This document shows, in pieces, positions 14,485 to 22,907 of a stretch of DNA of 42,514 nucleotides (its first letter is position 1; each line of letters starts with the position of its first letter). Source of the stretch: Lutibacter sp. (GTDB lineage Bacteria > Bacteroidota > Bacteroidia > Flavobacteriales > Flavobacteriaceae); the NCBI RefSeq assembly GCF_021647475.1, contig NZ_JAKIUR010000025.1:1-42514 (forward strand). Direction: 5' to 3'. The translations under genes and the position numbers were made by a program. The notes beneath the pieces are model-generated. The model did no database searches. It saw only the letters and a list, made by a program, of their open reading frames with translations, and was not told the DNA's origin.

Positions 14485-16379
14485 TATTTAGTTGCTTTAA
14501 ATTTGTTTTGCGAATTTATGTATATTTTATCTTCGTTTAGTAAATTTTTTAAACAGTTTAAAATAATTTCTTTTGGAATGGCTATTTGTTGGCAAATTAT
14601 TGCTGATGATAATGTCTGGTTTTGTACTAAATTTAAAATTTGTTCAGATAGTAATTTAATAGAAACGGAAGGATTATTATGTTGCTCACAAACATCACAA
14701 ATTCCGCATGGAATAGTTAATTTTTCCTCAAAATAGTTAGCTAATTGAATGTTTCTACAGGTTTTATTATCTGTTATATACTGTATTATTGCCTTTAACT
14801 TATTTTGTTTTATTTGGAATTGCTGATTGATGTGTTTTGAAATTTGGTTGATAATATAATTGTCATCTCTAGGTAATAAAAATGTTAACTTTGATTGATT
14901 ATTATTAGCTTTATAATTAATAATTTTATTGGTGTGTAATTCTTTTAGCTGCTCTATTAAATTATGAACGGAACAATTCATTTTTTTTGATAAACTATAT
15001 TCATTTATTATGGTGTTATAATCGTAAATTCCACCATAACTTCTTAATAATAAGTTTATTAATTTCTTTTTGTTCGGTTTGTTTTCAATGTAATCAAAAA
15101 CTTGTTGGCTTCTAATTAAAAATTTTACGGTAGTTTTTTTACTAAAATTTTCATCAATAAAAATAATTTCTTCGCGTGTTAAAATGTTTAAAGCATTAAA
15201 TGTTTTTAATAAAGGTAATTTATAATAAAAACAAAACTCTTGAATAGAAAAATCAAAAATCTCTTTAGGAATTTCTCCCATGGAAATTTTAAAATATTGA
15301 TTTAAATTTTGATAAACTTCTTTAACAAAAGTAGCTTTTGGAGTATTAATATTAAACTGATGTATGGTTTCGTTAATACTACTTTTATTACTTATAATAA
15401 TTGCAATGGCAGGTTTATTATCTCTTCCAGCTCTTCCAGCTTCTTGTAAATAATTTTCGACACTATTTGGTGTTGCTATATGGATAACAGCCCTAACATC
15501 TGATTTATTAATTCCCATTCCAAAAGCGGTTGTAGCTACCATAATTGGAACTTTATTTGAAATCCAATTATTATATGCTAAACTTTTAGCTGTTGTAGTT
15601 AGGCCTCCGTGATAGTAATTGCTTTTAAATCCTTTTTTAGTTAAAAAATTGCTAATTTCTTTAGTTTGTTTTCGTGTTCCAGCATAAATAATGCTTGATC
15701 CATTATTTTTTTGAAGAGATTGTATTAGTTGTCCGTAAATATCTTCTGAAGTAATAACGCTAAATTTTAAATTATTTCGTTTGAATGATTTTTTAAAGAT
15801 GATAGCGTCTTGAAGGTTTAATTTATCTTTAATATCTAATAAAACCTTTGGGGTTGCAGTTGCTGTTAAAGCCATTATGTTGGCATTAGGGCAAATATCT
15901 TTTAATAGTTGTAACTTTAAATATGATGGCCTAAAATCGTGTCCCCATTCAGAAATGCAGTGTGCCTCATCAATTGCAATTAACGAAACATTTAATTGTT
16001 TAATTTTTTCTTGAATTAATGGGTTTTGTAACTTTTCAGGAGATAAGTATAAAAATTTAAAATTTCCAAATTGTAAATTATCAAAAGCAGTAATAGTTGC
16101 TTCAAAATTAAGTTGTGAAGTTAATGAAATTGCCTTTATATTCTTTTCATTCAGTTGATTAACTTGATCATTCATTAATGCAATTAGGGGTGAAATTACG
16201 ATACAAATTCCTTTTTGTAATAAAGCAGGAATTTGATAACAAAGTGATTTTCCACCACCAGTTGGTAATAAAACAATGGTATTTTGTTTTTGTATGGTTG
16301 CAGTAATTATTTCCTCTTGAGGTTTTCTAAAACTGGAATGTTTCCAATATTTTTGAAGTATCTCAACAGGTGTATTCAT
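14484..16379 (-). CDS. recQ: RecQ-family ATP-dependent DNA helicase
   Basis: A 631-residue superfamily 2 helicase that unwinds DNA 3' to 5' in recombination and fork repair. Walker A is PTGGGKS at 39-45 and the DEAH box lies at 137-140. The helicase C domain shows TTAFGMGINKSDVRAVIH and QEAGRAGRD. Zinc-binding cysteines occur near 540-565 (IPCGICDVC). The segment after the zinc site is short, without a clear HRDC domain, as in compact Bacteroidota RecQ paralogues. Its stop and start each overlap the neighbouring genes by one base. Confidence 0.93.
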   Translation of the reverse strand: MNTPVEILQKYWKHSSFRKPQEEIITATIQKQNTIVLLPTGGGKSLCYQIPALLQKGICIVISPLIALMNDQVNQLNEKNIKAISLTSQLNFEATITAFDNLQFGNFKFLYLSPEKLQNPLIQEKIKQLNVSLIAIDEAHCISEWGHDFRPSYLKLQLLKDICPNANIMALTATATPKVLLDIKDKLNLQDAIIFKKSFKRNNLKFSVITSEDIYGQLIQSLQKNNGSSIIYAGTRKQTKEISNFLTKKGFKSNYYHGGLTTTAKSLAYNNWISNKVPIMVATTAFGMGINKSDVRAVIHIATPNSVENYLQEAGRAGRDNKPAIAIIISNKSSINETIHQFNINTPKATFVKEVYQNLNQYFKISMGEIPKEIFDFSIQEFCFYYKLPLLKTFNALNILTREEIIFIDENFSKKTTVKFLIRSQQVFDYIENKPNKKKLINLLLRSYGGIYDYNTIINEYSLSKKMNCSVHNLIEQLKELHTNKIINYKANNNQSKLTFLLPRDDNYIINQISKHINQQFQIKQNKLKAIIQYITDNKTCRNIQLANYFEEKLTIPCGICDVCEQHNNPSVSIKLLSEQILNLVQNQTLSSAIICQQIAIPKEIILNCLKNLLNEDKIYINSQNKFKATK

Positions 16380-16912
16380 TATTTTATAGTTTCTAAAATA
16401 AAATTAGCTCGTGAGGTTACTGTACCAAAAGGAACTTCTATTATATTGTAATTCAAATCTTTATAAGTTCGTTCTAAGTGATTATGAATGGCCAAAGATT
16501 GCTCAAAATTTTCGTAACGTTCATTATCTGAAATATAAATATCTTTCCACGGAGCCATTAAAAAAACATAATTATAGCGGTATAAATTACTTTTATGAAT
16601 ATAAGATGTTGGGTAATCTATGCTAATGTAATTCATATATCCGTGAACATCAGGTATTCCTCTATCAAAAAACACAATAGAATTATTTTTTTTCTCAGCT
16701 TCAATATATTGGTTAATTCTACCTTCTAGCAACAATTCACTAAATAGTAGAGGATTTGTTAGAAAGAGCTGTTCAATTCCTTTTTTTCGAGCATTTAAGG
16801 TAACTTCCCTCGAAATTTCAGGCATACAATCATAATTACGTTTTATTAATTCATTTATAACTGTTGATTTTCCTGTTCCAGGTCCTCCAGTAATTACCAC
16901 TTTTATTTGCAT
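16379..16912 (-). CDS. AAA_28-type P-loop NTPase
   Basis: A 177-residue protein starting at ATG 16912 (MQIKVVITGGPGTGKST); an ATG seven codons upstream is possible but less typical. The P-loop is GGPGTGKST near residue 9. SIVFFDRGIPDVHGYM provides the aspartate region, and the rest is kinase-like, resembling small NTPases annotated as AAA_28 and some nucleoside/nicotinamide kinases. The substrate is unknown. It is the first gene of the operon with recQ and fmt, touching recQ at one base. Confidence 0.75.
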   Translation of the reverse strand: MQIKVVITGGPGTGKSTVINELIKRNYDCMPEISREVTLNARKKGIEQLFLTNPLLFSELLLEGRINQYIEAEKKNNSIVFFDRGIPDVHGYMNYISIDYPTSYIHKSNLYRYNYVFLMAPWKDIYISDNERYENFEQSLAIHNHLERTYKDLNYNIIEVPFGTVTSRANFILETIK

Positions 16913-17002
16913 ATGCAAAAATAAGGTATTCATTAAATTATACTAAAAATATTCATGTAATTTTGTCATCTTACTATTAACAATTTGAAATTATATTAAA
17001 TA

Positions 17003-17205
17003 AACCCGTTGTGCATTAGATAAAATTTCGTCAATTCGAGTGAATTTTAGCCTTTTTAGGCTTAAAATTAGTATCGAGAATAGGTTTTTTAGTTAGAGAT
17101 AATCGTTCTCGATACAATTTTTTATTAAAAATTACCTGCCTTGCCGTCAGGCAGGCTTGAACTGACGTAACAGTAGGTTTAAAAAGTTAAAATGCACAAC
17201 GGGTT
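17003..17205. mobile_element. MITE-like element with 15-bp terminal inverted repeats
   Basis: The ends are perfect inverted repeats of AACCCGTTGTGCATT (17003-17017 and 17191-17205). They are flanked by the direct repeat AAATA (16998-17002 and 17206-17210), the footprint of a transposition event with 5-bp target duplication. The 203-bp element has no coding capacity. Inside are nested inverted repeats: CGTCAATTCGAG (17029-17040) against CTTGAACTGACG (17156-17167, two mismatches), GTATCGAGAA (17071-17080) against TTCTCGATAC (17106-17115, perfect), and CCTGCC/GGCAGG (17135-17140/17150-17155). The inner sequences recall dispersed flavobacterial intergenic repeats. It sits 17 bases upstream of the DUF493 start codon. 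Confidence 0.8.
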
Positions 17206-17222
17206 AAATAACAGTACTATTT

Positions 17223-17513
17223 ATGAGTGAAATGGATAAAAAAGAAGCGTTTTATAAAAAGTTAAAAAACGATTTAGAGGAAACTACAAAATTTCCTACT
17301 AAATATTTATATAAATTTATTGTTCCGTCAGATGAAGAAAAAATAAATAAAGTGGAAACTATTTTTGATTATTTGGGAGCTGTAATTACCAAAAAATCAT
17401 CTAAAACAGGTAAATTTATTAGCATTTCAATTTTGGTTAAAATGAATAATGCAGACGATGTAATAAAAAAATATAAAGATGTAGAAGTTGTTGAAGGGAT
17501 AATTTCTTTATGA
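17223..17513 (+). CDS. DUF493 family protein (YbeD-like)
   Basis: A 96-residue protein with the DUF493 pattern: FPTKYLYKFIVPSDEEKI, then a KSSKTGKFISISILVKM strand and a C-terminal VVEGIISL. YbeD-like proteins have a ferredoxin-like regulatory fold; their function is not established. The MITE at 17003-17205 ends 17 bases before the start codon and has probably replaced or displaced the native promoter. The next gene begins 69 bases downstream. Confidence 0.8.
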   Translation: MSEMDKKEAFYKKLKNDLEETTKFPTKYLYKFIVPSDEEKINKVETIFDYLGAVITKKSSKTGKFISISILVKMNNADDVIKKYKDVEVVEGIISL

Positions 17514-17581
17514 GACTTTTAACAGCTTAATTAAACAATTAAAAATAAATTGCACCGTTTTATTTTATAAAAAAATAATTT

Positions 17582-19183
17582 ATGAAATTTCTTAAAATTT
17601 GTATTGTATTTCTGTTCGCTTTAAAAGGCTTTTCTCAAGAAAGTAATCATGTATTATTTACAATTAATGCTAAACCGTATTATACACAAGAATTTATTAA
17701 TACGTATAAAAAAAACCTTCAGGTTACTAAATCTAACAATGAAAATATTAAAGATTATTTAAAGTTGTTTATAGATTATAAGTTGAAAATTATTGAGGCA
17801 AAATCTTTAGGTTTAGATACTATTCAGAAGTTTAAAAATGAGGTGCAACAATATAAAAATCAGTTAATTATTCCGTATTTAAAAAATGACAGTTTAACCC
17901 AACAATTAGTTAAAGAAGCATATAATAGATTAACTAAAGAAGTAAATGTAAGTCATATTTTAATATTTTTAAAGCAAGGTGCAAAACCAAAAGATACTTT
18001 AATAGCTTATAATAAATTGTTGGCAGCAAAAAAATTAATTTTAGGCGGTCAAAAGTTTGAAGATGTTGCAAAAAAAGTTTCACAAGATCCTACAGTAAAG
18101 CAAAATGGTGGAAAAATAGGATATTTTACTGTTTTTCAAATGGTTTATCCGTTTGAAAATCAAGCATATAAAACTCCGCTGAATAAAGTTTCTATGCCGT
18201 TTAGAACAAAATTTGGCTATCATATTATAAAGGTTAATGGTATTAGAAATAATAGAGGCGAAGTAGAAGTTGCTCATATTATGATAAAAAATAACACACT
18301 AAATGCTAAACAGAAAATAGATTCTATTTATGACATTTTATTAAACAATAAAGTCAGTTTTTACAATTTGGCTAAAAAGGTTTCTGATGATAAAGCTAGT
18401 GCGGTAAATGGTGGAAGATTAAGAAAATTTGGTGCTGGTAAAATGATTGAAAGTTTTTCTAATGTAGCTTTTTCATTAAATAAAGCAAACGATATTTCTA
18501 AGCCATTTAAAACAAAATACGGATGGCACATCATAAAATTAATTAAAAAATATCCTATTGAAAGTTTTAAAAATTTAAAACCAAAACTAACAGATCAAGT
18601 TAAAAGAAATTCAAGATTTAGCGTGGTAAATAAAACGTTGTATAATAAACTAAATAAGCTGTTTAAAGTTGTTGTAGATTCAGTTGCATTAAACCAATTT
18701 AGCGTAGATAACTATAAAACTCATCCTGAAAATTTTGATAAAGAGCTATTAAGTATCGGACAAAAAAAATATTCACAAAAAGATTTCGGGATGTTTTTAA
18801 ATAGGCAAAACCGTAAAAATATTTCCGTAGTATTTAATAAGTTTAAACAAAGTAAATTACTCAATTATTATAAAAATTATATTGAAAACACAAATTCAGA
18901 TTTTATAAAAATGTTTAGTGAATTTAAAGATGGAATGTTGTTGTTTGATTTACTTGAAAATAAAGTTTGGAATAAATCAAAAGATAGTATTGGATTAGTT
19001 AAATTTTATAACCATTGGAAAACTAAAAAATATCAAAATACAAATTTAGAAACTCATAAAGGAATTATAATTTCAGATTATCAAAATTATTTAGAAAAAC
19101 AATTGATAAAAAAACTACATTCAAAATATAAAATTGAAATAAATAAGAAGGAAGAAAAACGAATTTTAAAATCAAATATTTAA
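17582..19183 (+). CDS. Periplasmic peptidyl-prolyl isomerase with two parvulin domains
   Basis: A 533-residue protein with a signal peptide (residues 1-18, ending FSQ). A SurA-N-like helical region (about 25-110) is followed by two PpiC/rotamase domains: one at about 117-222 (VNVSHILIFLKQG to FGYHIIKVNG) and a second at about 228-326 (VEVAHIMIKNN to YGWHIIKLIKKYP). The C-terminal 200 residues are unassigned and mostly helical. Such proteins assist folding of outer-membrane proteins in the periplasm. It is the first of three consecutive SurA-like genes with spacings of 8 and 1 bases. Confidence 0.88.
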   Translation: MKFLKICIVFLFALKGFSQESNHVLFTINAKPYYTQEFINTYKKNLQVTKSNNENIKDYLKLFIDYKLKIIEAKSLGLDTIQKFKNEVQQYKNQLIIPYLKNDSLTQQLVKEAYNRLTKEVNVSHILIFLKQGAKPKDTLIAYNKLLAAKKLILGGQKFEDVAKKVSQDPTVKQNGGKIGYFTVFQMVYPFENQAYKTPLNKVSMPFRTKFGYHIIKVNGIRNNRGEVEVAHIMIKNNTLNAKQKIDSIYDILLNNKVSFYNLAKKVSDDKASAVNGGRLRKFGAGKMIESFSNVAFSLNKANDISKPFKTKYGWHIIKLIKKYPIESFKNLKPKLTDQVKRNSRFSVVNKTLYNKLNKLFKVVVDSVALNQFSVDNYKTHPENFDKELLSIGQKKYSQKDFGMFLNRQNRKNISVVFNKFKQSKLLNYYKNYIENTNSDFIKMFSEFKDGMLLFDLLENKVWNKSKDSIGLVKFYNHWKTKKYQNTNLETHKGIIISDYQNYLEKQLIKKLHSKYKIEINKKEEKRILKSNI

Positions 19184-19191
19184 ATAATATA

Positions 19192-20037
19192 ATGAAACAA
19201 CTTTTATTATTATTTATTGCTTTTACTATATTATCATGTAATTATTTTACTGTTAAAAATGATAGTAAAAAGCCAATTGCTAGAGTAAATGACAGTTATT
19301 TATATAAAAAAGATATAAAAAATATATTGACCAATAGTAATTTAAAACAAGATAGTATTATACGAGTTAAAAATTATATTAATTCGTGGATTAAGCATGA
19401 ACTTCTTTTAAATAAAGCAAAACTAAACTTAGCTGATGAAACCAATAAATTTGAAGATTTGGTTAAAAAATATAAAGAAGATTTATTTATAAATTCCTAT
19501 AAAGAAAAAGCCGTAGAACAATATTTAGATACGGTAATAACTGAAAATAATATCGATTCTTTTTACAAAAAAAATCATCTAAATTTCAGGTTAAATGAAG
19601 ATTTAATTCAATTGAAATATATAAATTTCGGTAAAAATGTATTAAATAAAAAAGAATTAATAAAACTATTTAAATCAAACAAAAAAGAAGATTTAGATAG
19701 CTTAAAATCAAAGGAATTATCATTAAAATCAATGAATTTAAATGATACTATTTGGGTAAAATATACCGATTTAGTTTCTAAAGTTCCAATCTTTAAAAAT
19801 ATAGATAAAAAGCAATTACTAAAAAAAGATTATTTTATTCAAAAAGAAGATTCATTAAGTTTATATTTGCTGAAAATATCAAATGTTTTAAAAGTGGGTA
19901 GTGTTGCTCCAAAAAGCTATATTAATCCAACTATTAAACAAATTATTTTACAACGTAGAAAGTTGAAACTTATAAAAAATATTGAAGAAACCTTAGTTAA
20001 CGATGCAAGAAAAAAACAACAATTTGAAATATATTAA
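19192..20037 (+). CDS. SurA-N-like lipoprotein without a recognisable parvulin domain
   Basis: A 281-residue protein with a lipoprotein signal (MKQLLLLFIAFTILSCN, lipobox LSC at residues 14-16). The sequence after it, ARVNDSYLYKKDIKNIL and INSWIKHELLLNKAKL, matches the opening of SurA/PrsA-type chaperones. The parvulin motif (HILI and GWHII) cannot be found, so it is probably a chaperone-only member. The lipid anchor would place it at the outer or inner membrane on the periplasmic side. It lies between two two-parvulin proteins and is surely co-transcribed with them. Confidence 0.72.
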   Translation: MKQLLLLFIAFTILSCNYFTVKNDSKKPIARVNDSYLYKKDIKNILTNSNLKQDSIIRVKNYINSWIKHELLLNKAKLNLADETNKFEDLVKKYKEDLFINSYKEKAVEQYLDTVITENNIDSFYKKNHLNFRLNEDLIQLKYINFGKNVLNKKELIKLFKSNKKEDLDSLKSKELSLKSMNLNDTIWVKYTDLVSKVPIFKNIDKKQLLKKDYFIQKEDSLSLYLLKISNVLKVGSVAPKSYINPTIKQIILQRRKLKLIKNIEETLVNDARKKQQFEIY

Positions 20038-20038
20038 A

Positions 20039-21418
20039 ATGAAGAAAAAACTAATATTTATTGGACTATTACTATGCTATTTAGGAATAAATGCTCAAGA
20101 AAAACTAGCGGATAAAACCAAAAGAGTTAAAGTAGATGGAGTAGCAGTAGTAGTTGGAAAAAACATTGTATTAGATTCAGATATTGATAAGTTTAAAAAA
20201 GAATTAAAACAACGTACCGAAGGAAAAATTGACATTTCAGATTGCGAAATTTTAGAAGAAATTATGATGCAAAAACTATTAGCCCATCACGCTGTGGTTG
20301 ATAGTATGGAAGTTGCAGATACTGAAGTAAATTCAGAAGTTGAACGAACTATTGCCTATTTCACCCAGCAGTTAGGCTCTATGGATAAAGTTTTAGATTT
20401 GTATGGTTTTAATAATGAAGCCGATTTAAGAGGCGAATTATATAAAATTCAAAAAGAGCAAATGCTAATTCGTGAAGAAAGAGCAAGTATTACTGATAAA
20501 ATGGATGTTACTCCAGAAGAAGTTAGAACCTATTATAATAATTTAAAAGAAAGTAATAATTTACCAGAATTTGGTGCTGAAATAGAATTGGCACAAATTG
20601 TAAGAACCATTGAACCTTCAAAGGCAGAAACCAAACGTGTTGTTGATAAATTAAATAAAATTAGAGATGATATTGAAAACGGATTTAGTTTTCGTTTAAA
20701 AGCAATTATAAATTCAGATGACCCAGCAGTTTCAGGTAATGGACCTGGATCTGGCGGATTATATACCATAACGCGTCAAAGCAATTTTATTAAAGAATTT
20801 AAAGATGTAGCTTTTAGTTTAGATGAAGGTGAAGTTTCAGAACCTTTTAAATCAAGTTTTGGTTGGCATATTTTAAAAGTAGAAAAAATTAAAGGACAAG
20901 AGCGAGATGTGCGTCATATTTTAATTCAACCAAAAATAAGTTCTGAAGAATTACAAGCAGCAAAAGATACATTGACTAACATTCGTCAGCAAATTTTAGA
21001 TAAAAAAATAACTTTTGATGAAGCAGTTTTAAAATACTCTGATGATAAAGAAACTAAAAATAATAAAGGCTTAATTTTAAATCCTCAAACTAATGATACC
21101 CATTTTAGTTTAACACGTATGGATCCAACATTGTACGGAAGAATTAGCAATTTGAAAGCAGGTGAAATAACCCCACCTTTTTATGATGAAGTTAGAGGAG
21201 GAGCAAAAATGTTTAAAATATTACTGGTAAAAAGTAAAGATGATGCTCATATAGCTAATTTTAATAAAGATTACGAAAAAATACAACAATTAACTCTTGA
21301 AAAAAAGAAAGAAGAAGCTATTGATAAATGGGCCAAAGAAAAAATTGTAGACACTTATATAAAAATCAATAAAGATTTTAAAAAGTGTAAATTTAAACAT
21401 AATTGGAAAAAGGAATAA
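20039..21418 (+). CDS. SurA-like periplasmic chaperone with two parvulin domains
   Basis: A 459-residue protein; the start at ATG 20039 gives the signal peptide MKKKLIFIGLLLCYLGINAQ, whereas an upstream in-frame start would overlap the previous gene. The SurA N domain opens KVDGVAVVVGKNIVLDSDIDK and continues through residue 150. Parvulin 1 covers about 165-275 (IELAQIVRTIEPS to FGWHILKVEKI) and parvulin 2 about 280-385 (RDVRHILIQPK). It is the best SurA candidate of the three and would deliver unfolded porins to the BAM complex. The gap to the preceding gene is one base; moxR follows after two. Confidence 0.9.
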   Translation: MKKKLIFIGLLLCYLGINAQEKLADKTKRVKVDGVAVVVGKNIVLDSDIDKFKKELKQRTEGKIDISDCEILEEIMMQKLLAHHAVVDSMEVADTEVNSEVERTIAYFTQQLGSMDKVLDLYGFNNEADLRGELYKIQKEQMLIREERASITDKMDVTPEEVRTYYNNLKESNNLPEFGAEIELAQIVRTIEPSKAETKRVVDKLNKIRDDIENGFSFRLKAIINSDDPAVSGNGPGSGGLYTITRQSNFIKEFKDVAFSLDEGEVSEPFKSSFGWHILKVEKIKGQERDVRHILIQPKISSEELQAAKDTLTNIRQQILDKKITFDEAVLKYSDDKETKNNKGLILNPQTNDTHFSLTRMDPTLYGRISNLKAGEITPPFYDEVRGGAKMFKILLVKSKDDAHIANFNKDYEKIQQLTLEKKKEEAIDKWAKEKIVDTYIKINKDFKKCKFKHNWKKE

Positions 21419-21420
21419 GA

Positions 21421-22374
21421 ATGTCAGATGTAGAAGAGTTATCTAAACTTGTAAAAAAATATAAGTTACTAAAGCAAGAAATTGGCAAAATTATAATTGG
21501 TCAAAATAAAGCTGTAGATTTAATTATATTATCTGTTTTAAGTGGAGGTCATTCTTTATTAATTGGTGTGCCAGGCCTTGCTAAAACCTTAATGGTACAA
21601 ACAATTTCAAATTGTTTAGGCTTAGATTTTAAACGCATTCAATTTACGCCAGATTTAATGCCATCAGATATATTAGGAAGTGAAATTTTAGATGAAAGTA
21701 ATCAGTTTAAATTTATTAAAGGTCCTATATTTAGTAATATTATTTTAGCTGATGAAATAAATAGAACTCCGCCAAAAACCCAAGCTGCATTGTTAGAAGC
21801 CATGCAAGAAAAAACAGTAACAGTTGCTGGACATCATCATATTTTAGAACAACCATTCTTTGTGTTAGCCACTCAAAATCCAATAGAACAAGAAGGAACT
21901 TATCCTTTACCAGAAGCACAATTAGATAGGTTTATGTTTTCTGTAAATTTGAATTACCCTTCTTATAATGAGGAAATTACGATTGTAAAAGCGACGACAA
22001 GTGATAGCAATGTTACTTTAAATTCTCAAATGAGCGGTGATGATATTGTTGCTTTTCAACATTTAATCCGTAGAATTCCTGTGGCAGATAATGTTATTGA
22101 ATATGCGGTTAAATTAGTTTCAAAAACTAGACCTAAATCTGAAAATGCACCTGATATAGTAAATGATTATATTGATTGGGGAGCAGGACCTAGAGCTTCA
22201 CAAAATTTAATTTTAGGAGCTAAAGCTAATGCTGCTGTTCACGGTAAATATTCTCCAGATATTGAAGATGTCCAAACAGTTGCCTATGCCATTTTAAAAC
22301 ATAGAATTATAAAAAATTACAAAGCAGAAGCAGAAGGAATTTCAGAAAAGCAAATTATAGAATCGTTATTTTAG
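21421..22374 (+). CDS. MoxR-family AAA+ ATPase
   Basis: A 317-residue AAA_3 ATPase starting at ATG 21421, two bases after the surA-like stop. Walker A is GVPGLAKT (about residues 49-56), Walker B/pore region is ILADEINRTPPKTQAALLEAMQE-like, and sensor 1 is FVLATQNPIEQEGTYPLPEAQ-type (quoted in parts). MoxR proteins act as chaperones that mature or insert metal cofactors with von Willebrand A partners. The DUF58 and BatA/B genes that often follow are not here: the next gene is on the opposite strand and overlaps the stop by 4 bases. Its position after three periplasmic chaperones is conserved-looking but unexplained. Confidence 0.9.
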   Translation: MSDVEELSKLVKKYKLLKQEIGKIIIGQNKAVDLIILSVLSGGHSLLIGVPGLAKTLMVQTISNCLGLDFKRIQFTPDLMPSDILGSEILDESNQFKFIKGPIFSNIILADEINRTPPKTQAALLEAMQEKTVTVAGHHHILEQPFFVLATQNPIEQEGTYPLPEAQLDRFMFSVNLNYPSYNEEITIVKATTSDSNVTLNSQMSGDDIVAFQHLIRRIPVADNVIEYAVKLVSKTRPKSENAPDIVNDYIDWGAGPRASQNLILGAKANAAVHGKYSPDIEDVQTVAYAILKHRIIKNYKAEAEGISEKQIIESLF

Positions 22375-22907
22375 TTTTCAAAAAAGCTGAACATGTTTCC
22401 TCCATATTTTTTGCTATAACTAAATTTTGGATGATTAGATAGATTGGTGCGTTTAGAGTGTTCAATTATTAAAAGTCCATCTTTATTAATTATATTATTT
22501 TGAAAAACTAAATCTGCAATTTTCTCAAAAGAAGTAGTTTCAAAATGATATGGCGGATCGGCAAAAATAATATCGTATGATGTTTTTGAAGTTCCTAAAA
22601 ATTTAAAAACATCACTTTTAACGGTGTGAATATCCTCATTTAAATCTTGAGCTATTTTATTAATAAATTTTATACAGCCAAAAAAAGAATCTACAGAAGT
22701 TATATTTTTTGTTCCTCTAGATACAAATTCAAAACTAATATTTCCAGTTCCTGCAAATAAATCTAAAACACTTATTTCATTAAAGTAAAATAGATTGTTA
22801 AGTATATTAAACAAGGCTTCTTTTGCCATACCTGTAGTTGGCCTAACAGGTAATTTTTTAGGAGCTTGTATATGTTTACTTTTATATTTTCCAGAAATAA
22901 TTCTCAT
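22371..22907 (-). CDS. rsmD: 16S rRNA (guanine966-N2)-methyltransferase
   Basis: A 178-residue SAM-dependent methyltransferase. RIISGKYKSKHIQAPKKLPVRPTTG at the N-terminus is the RsmD signature; VLDLFAGTGNISFEF is the SAM-binding motif I and IIFADPPYHF carries the catalytic DPPY. It methylates G966 in the 30S head. Its stop overlaps the moxR stop (shared bases TTAG), and its start overlaps the DUF3822 gene by 4 bases, so it is the end of a three-gene minus-strand operon. Confidence 0.94.
   Translation of the reverse strand: MRIISGKYKSKHIQAPKKLPVRPTTGMAKEALFNILNNLFYFNEISVLDLFAGTGNISFEFVSRGTKNITSVDSFFGCIKFINKIAQDLNEDIHTVKSDVFKFLGTSKTSYDIIFADPPYHFETTSFEKIADLVFQNNIINKDGLLIIEHSKRTNLSNHPKFSYSKKYGGNMFSFFEN

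Noticed and set aside
16916..16923. TATTTTTG on the minus strand as a promoter for the NTPase gene
   Set aside because: It lies only 4 bases from the chosen start codon, which would give a leaderless or truncated message; probably chance in AT-rich DNA.
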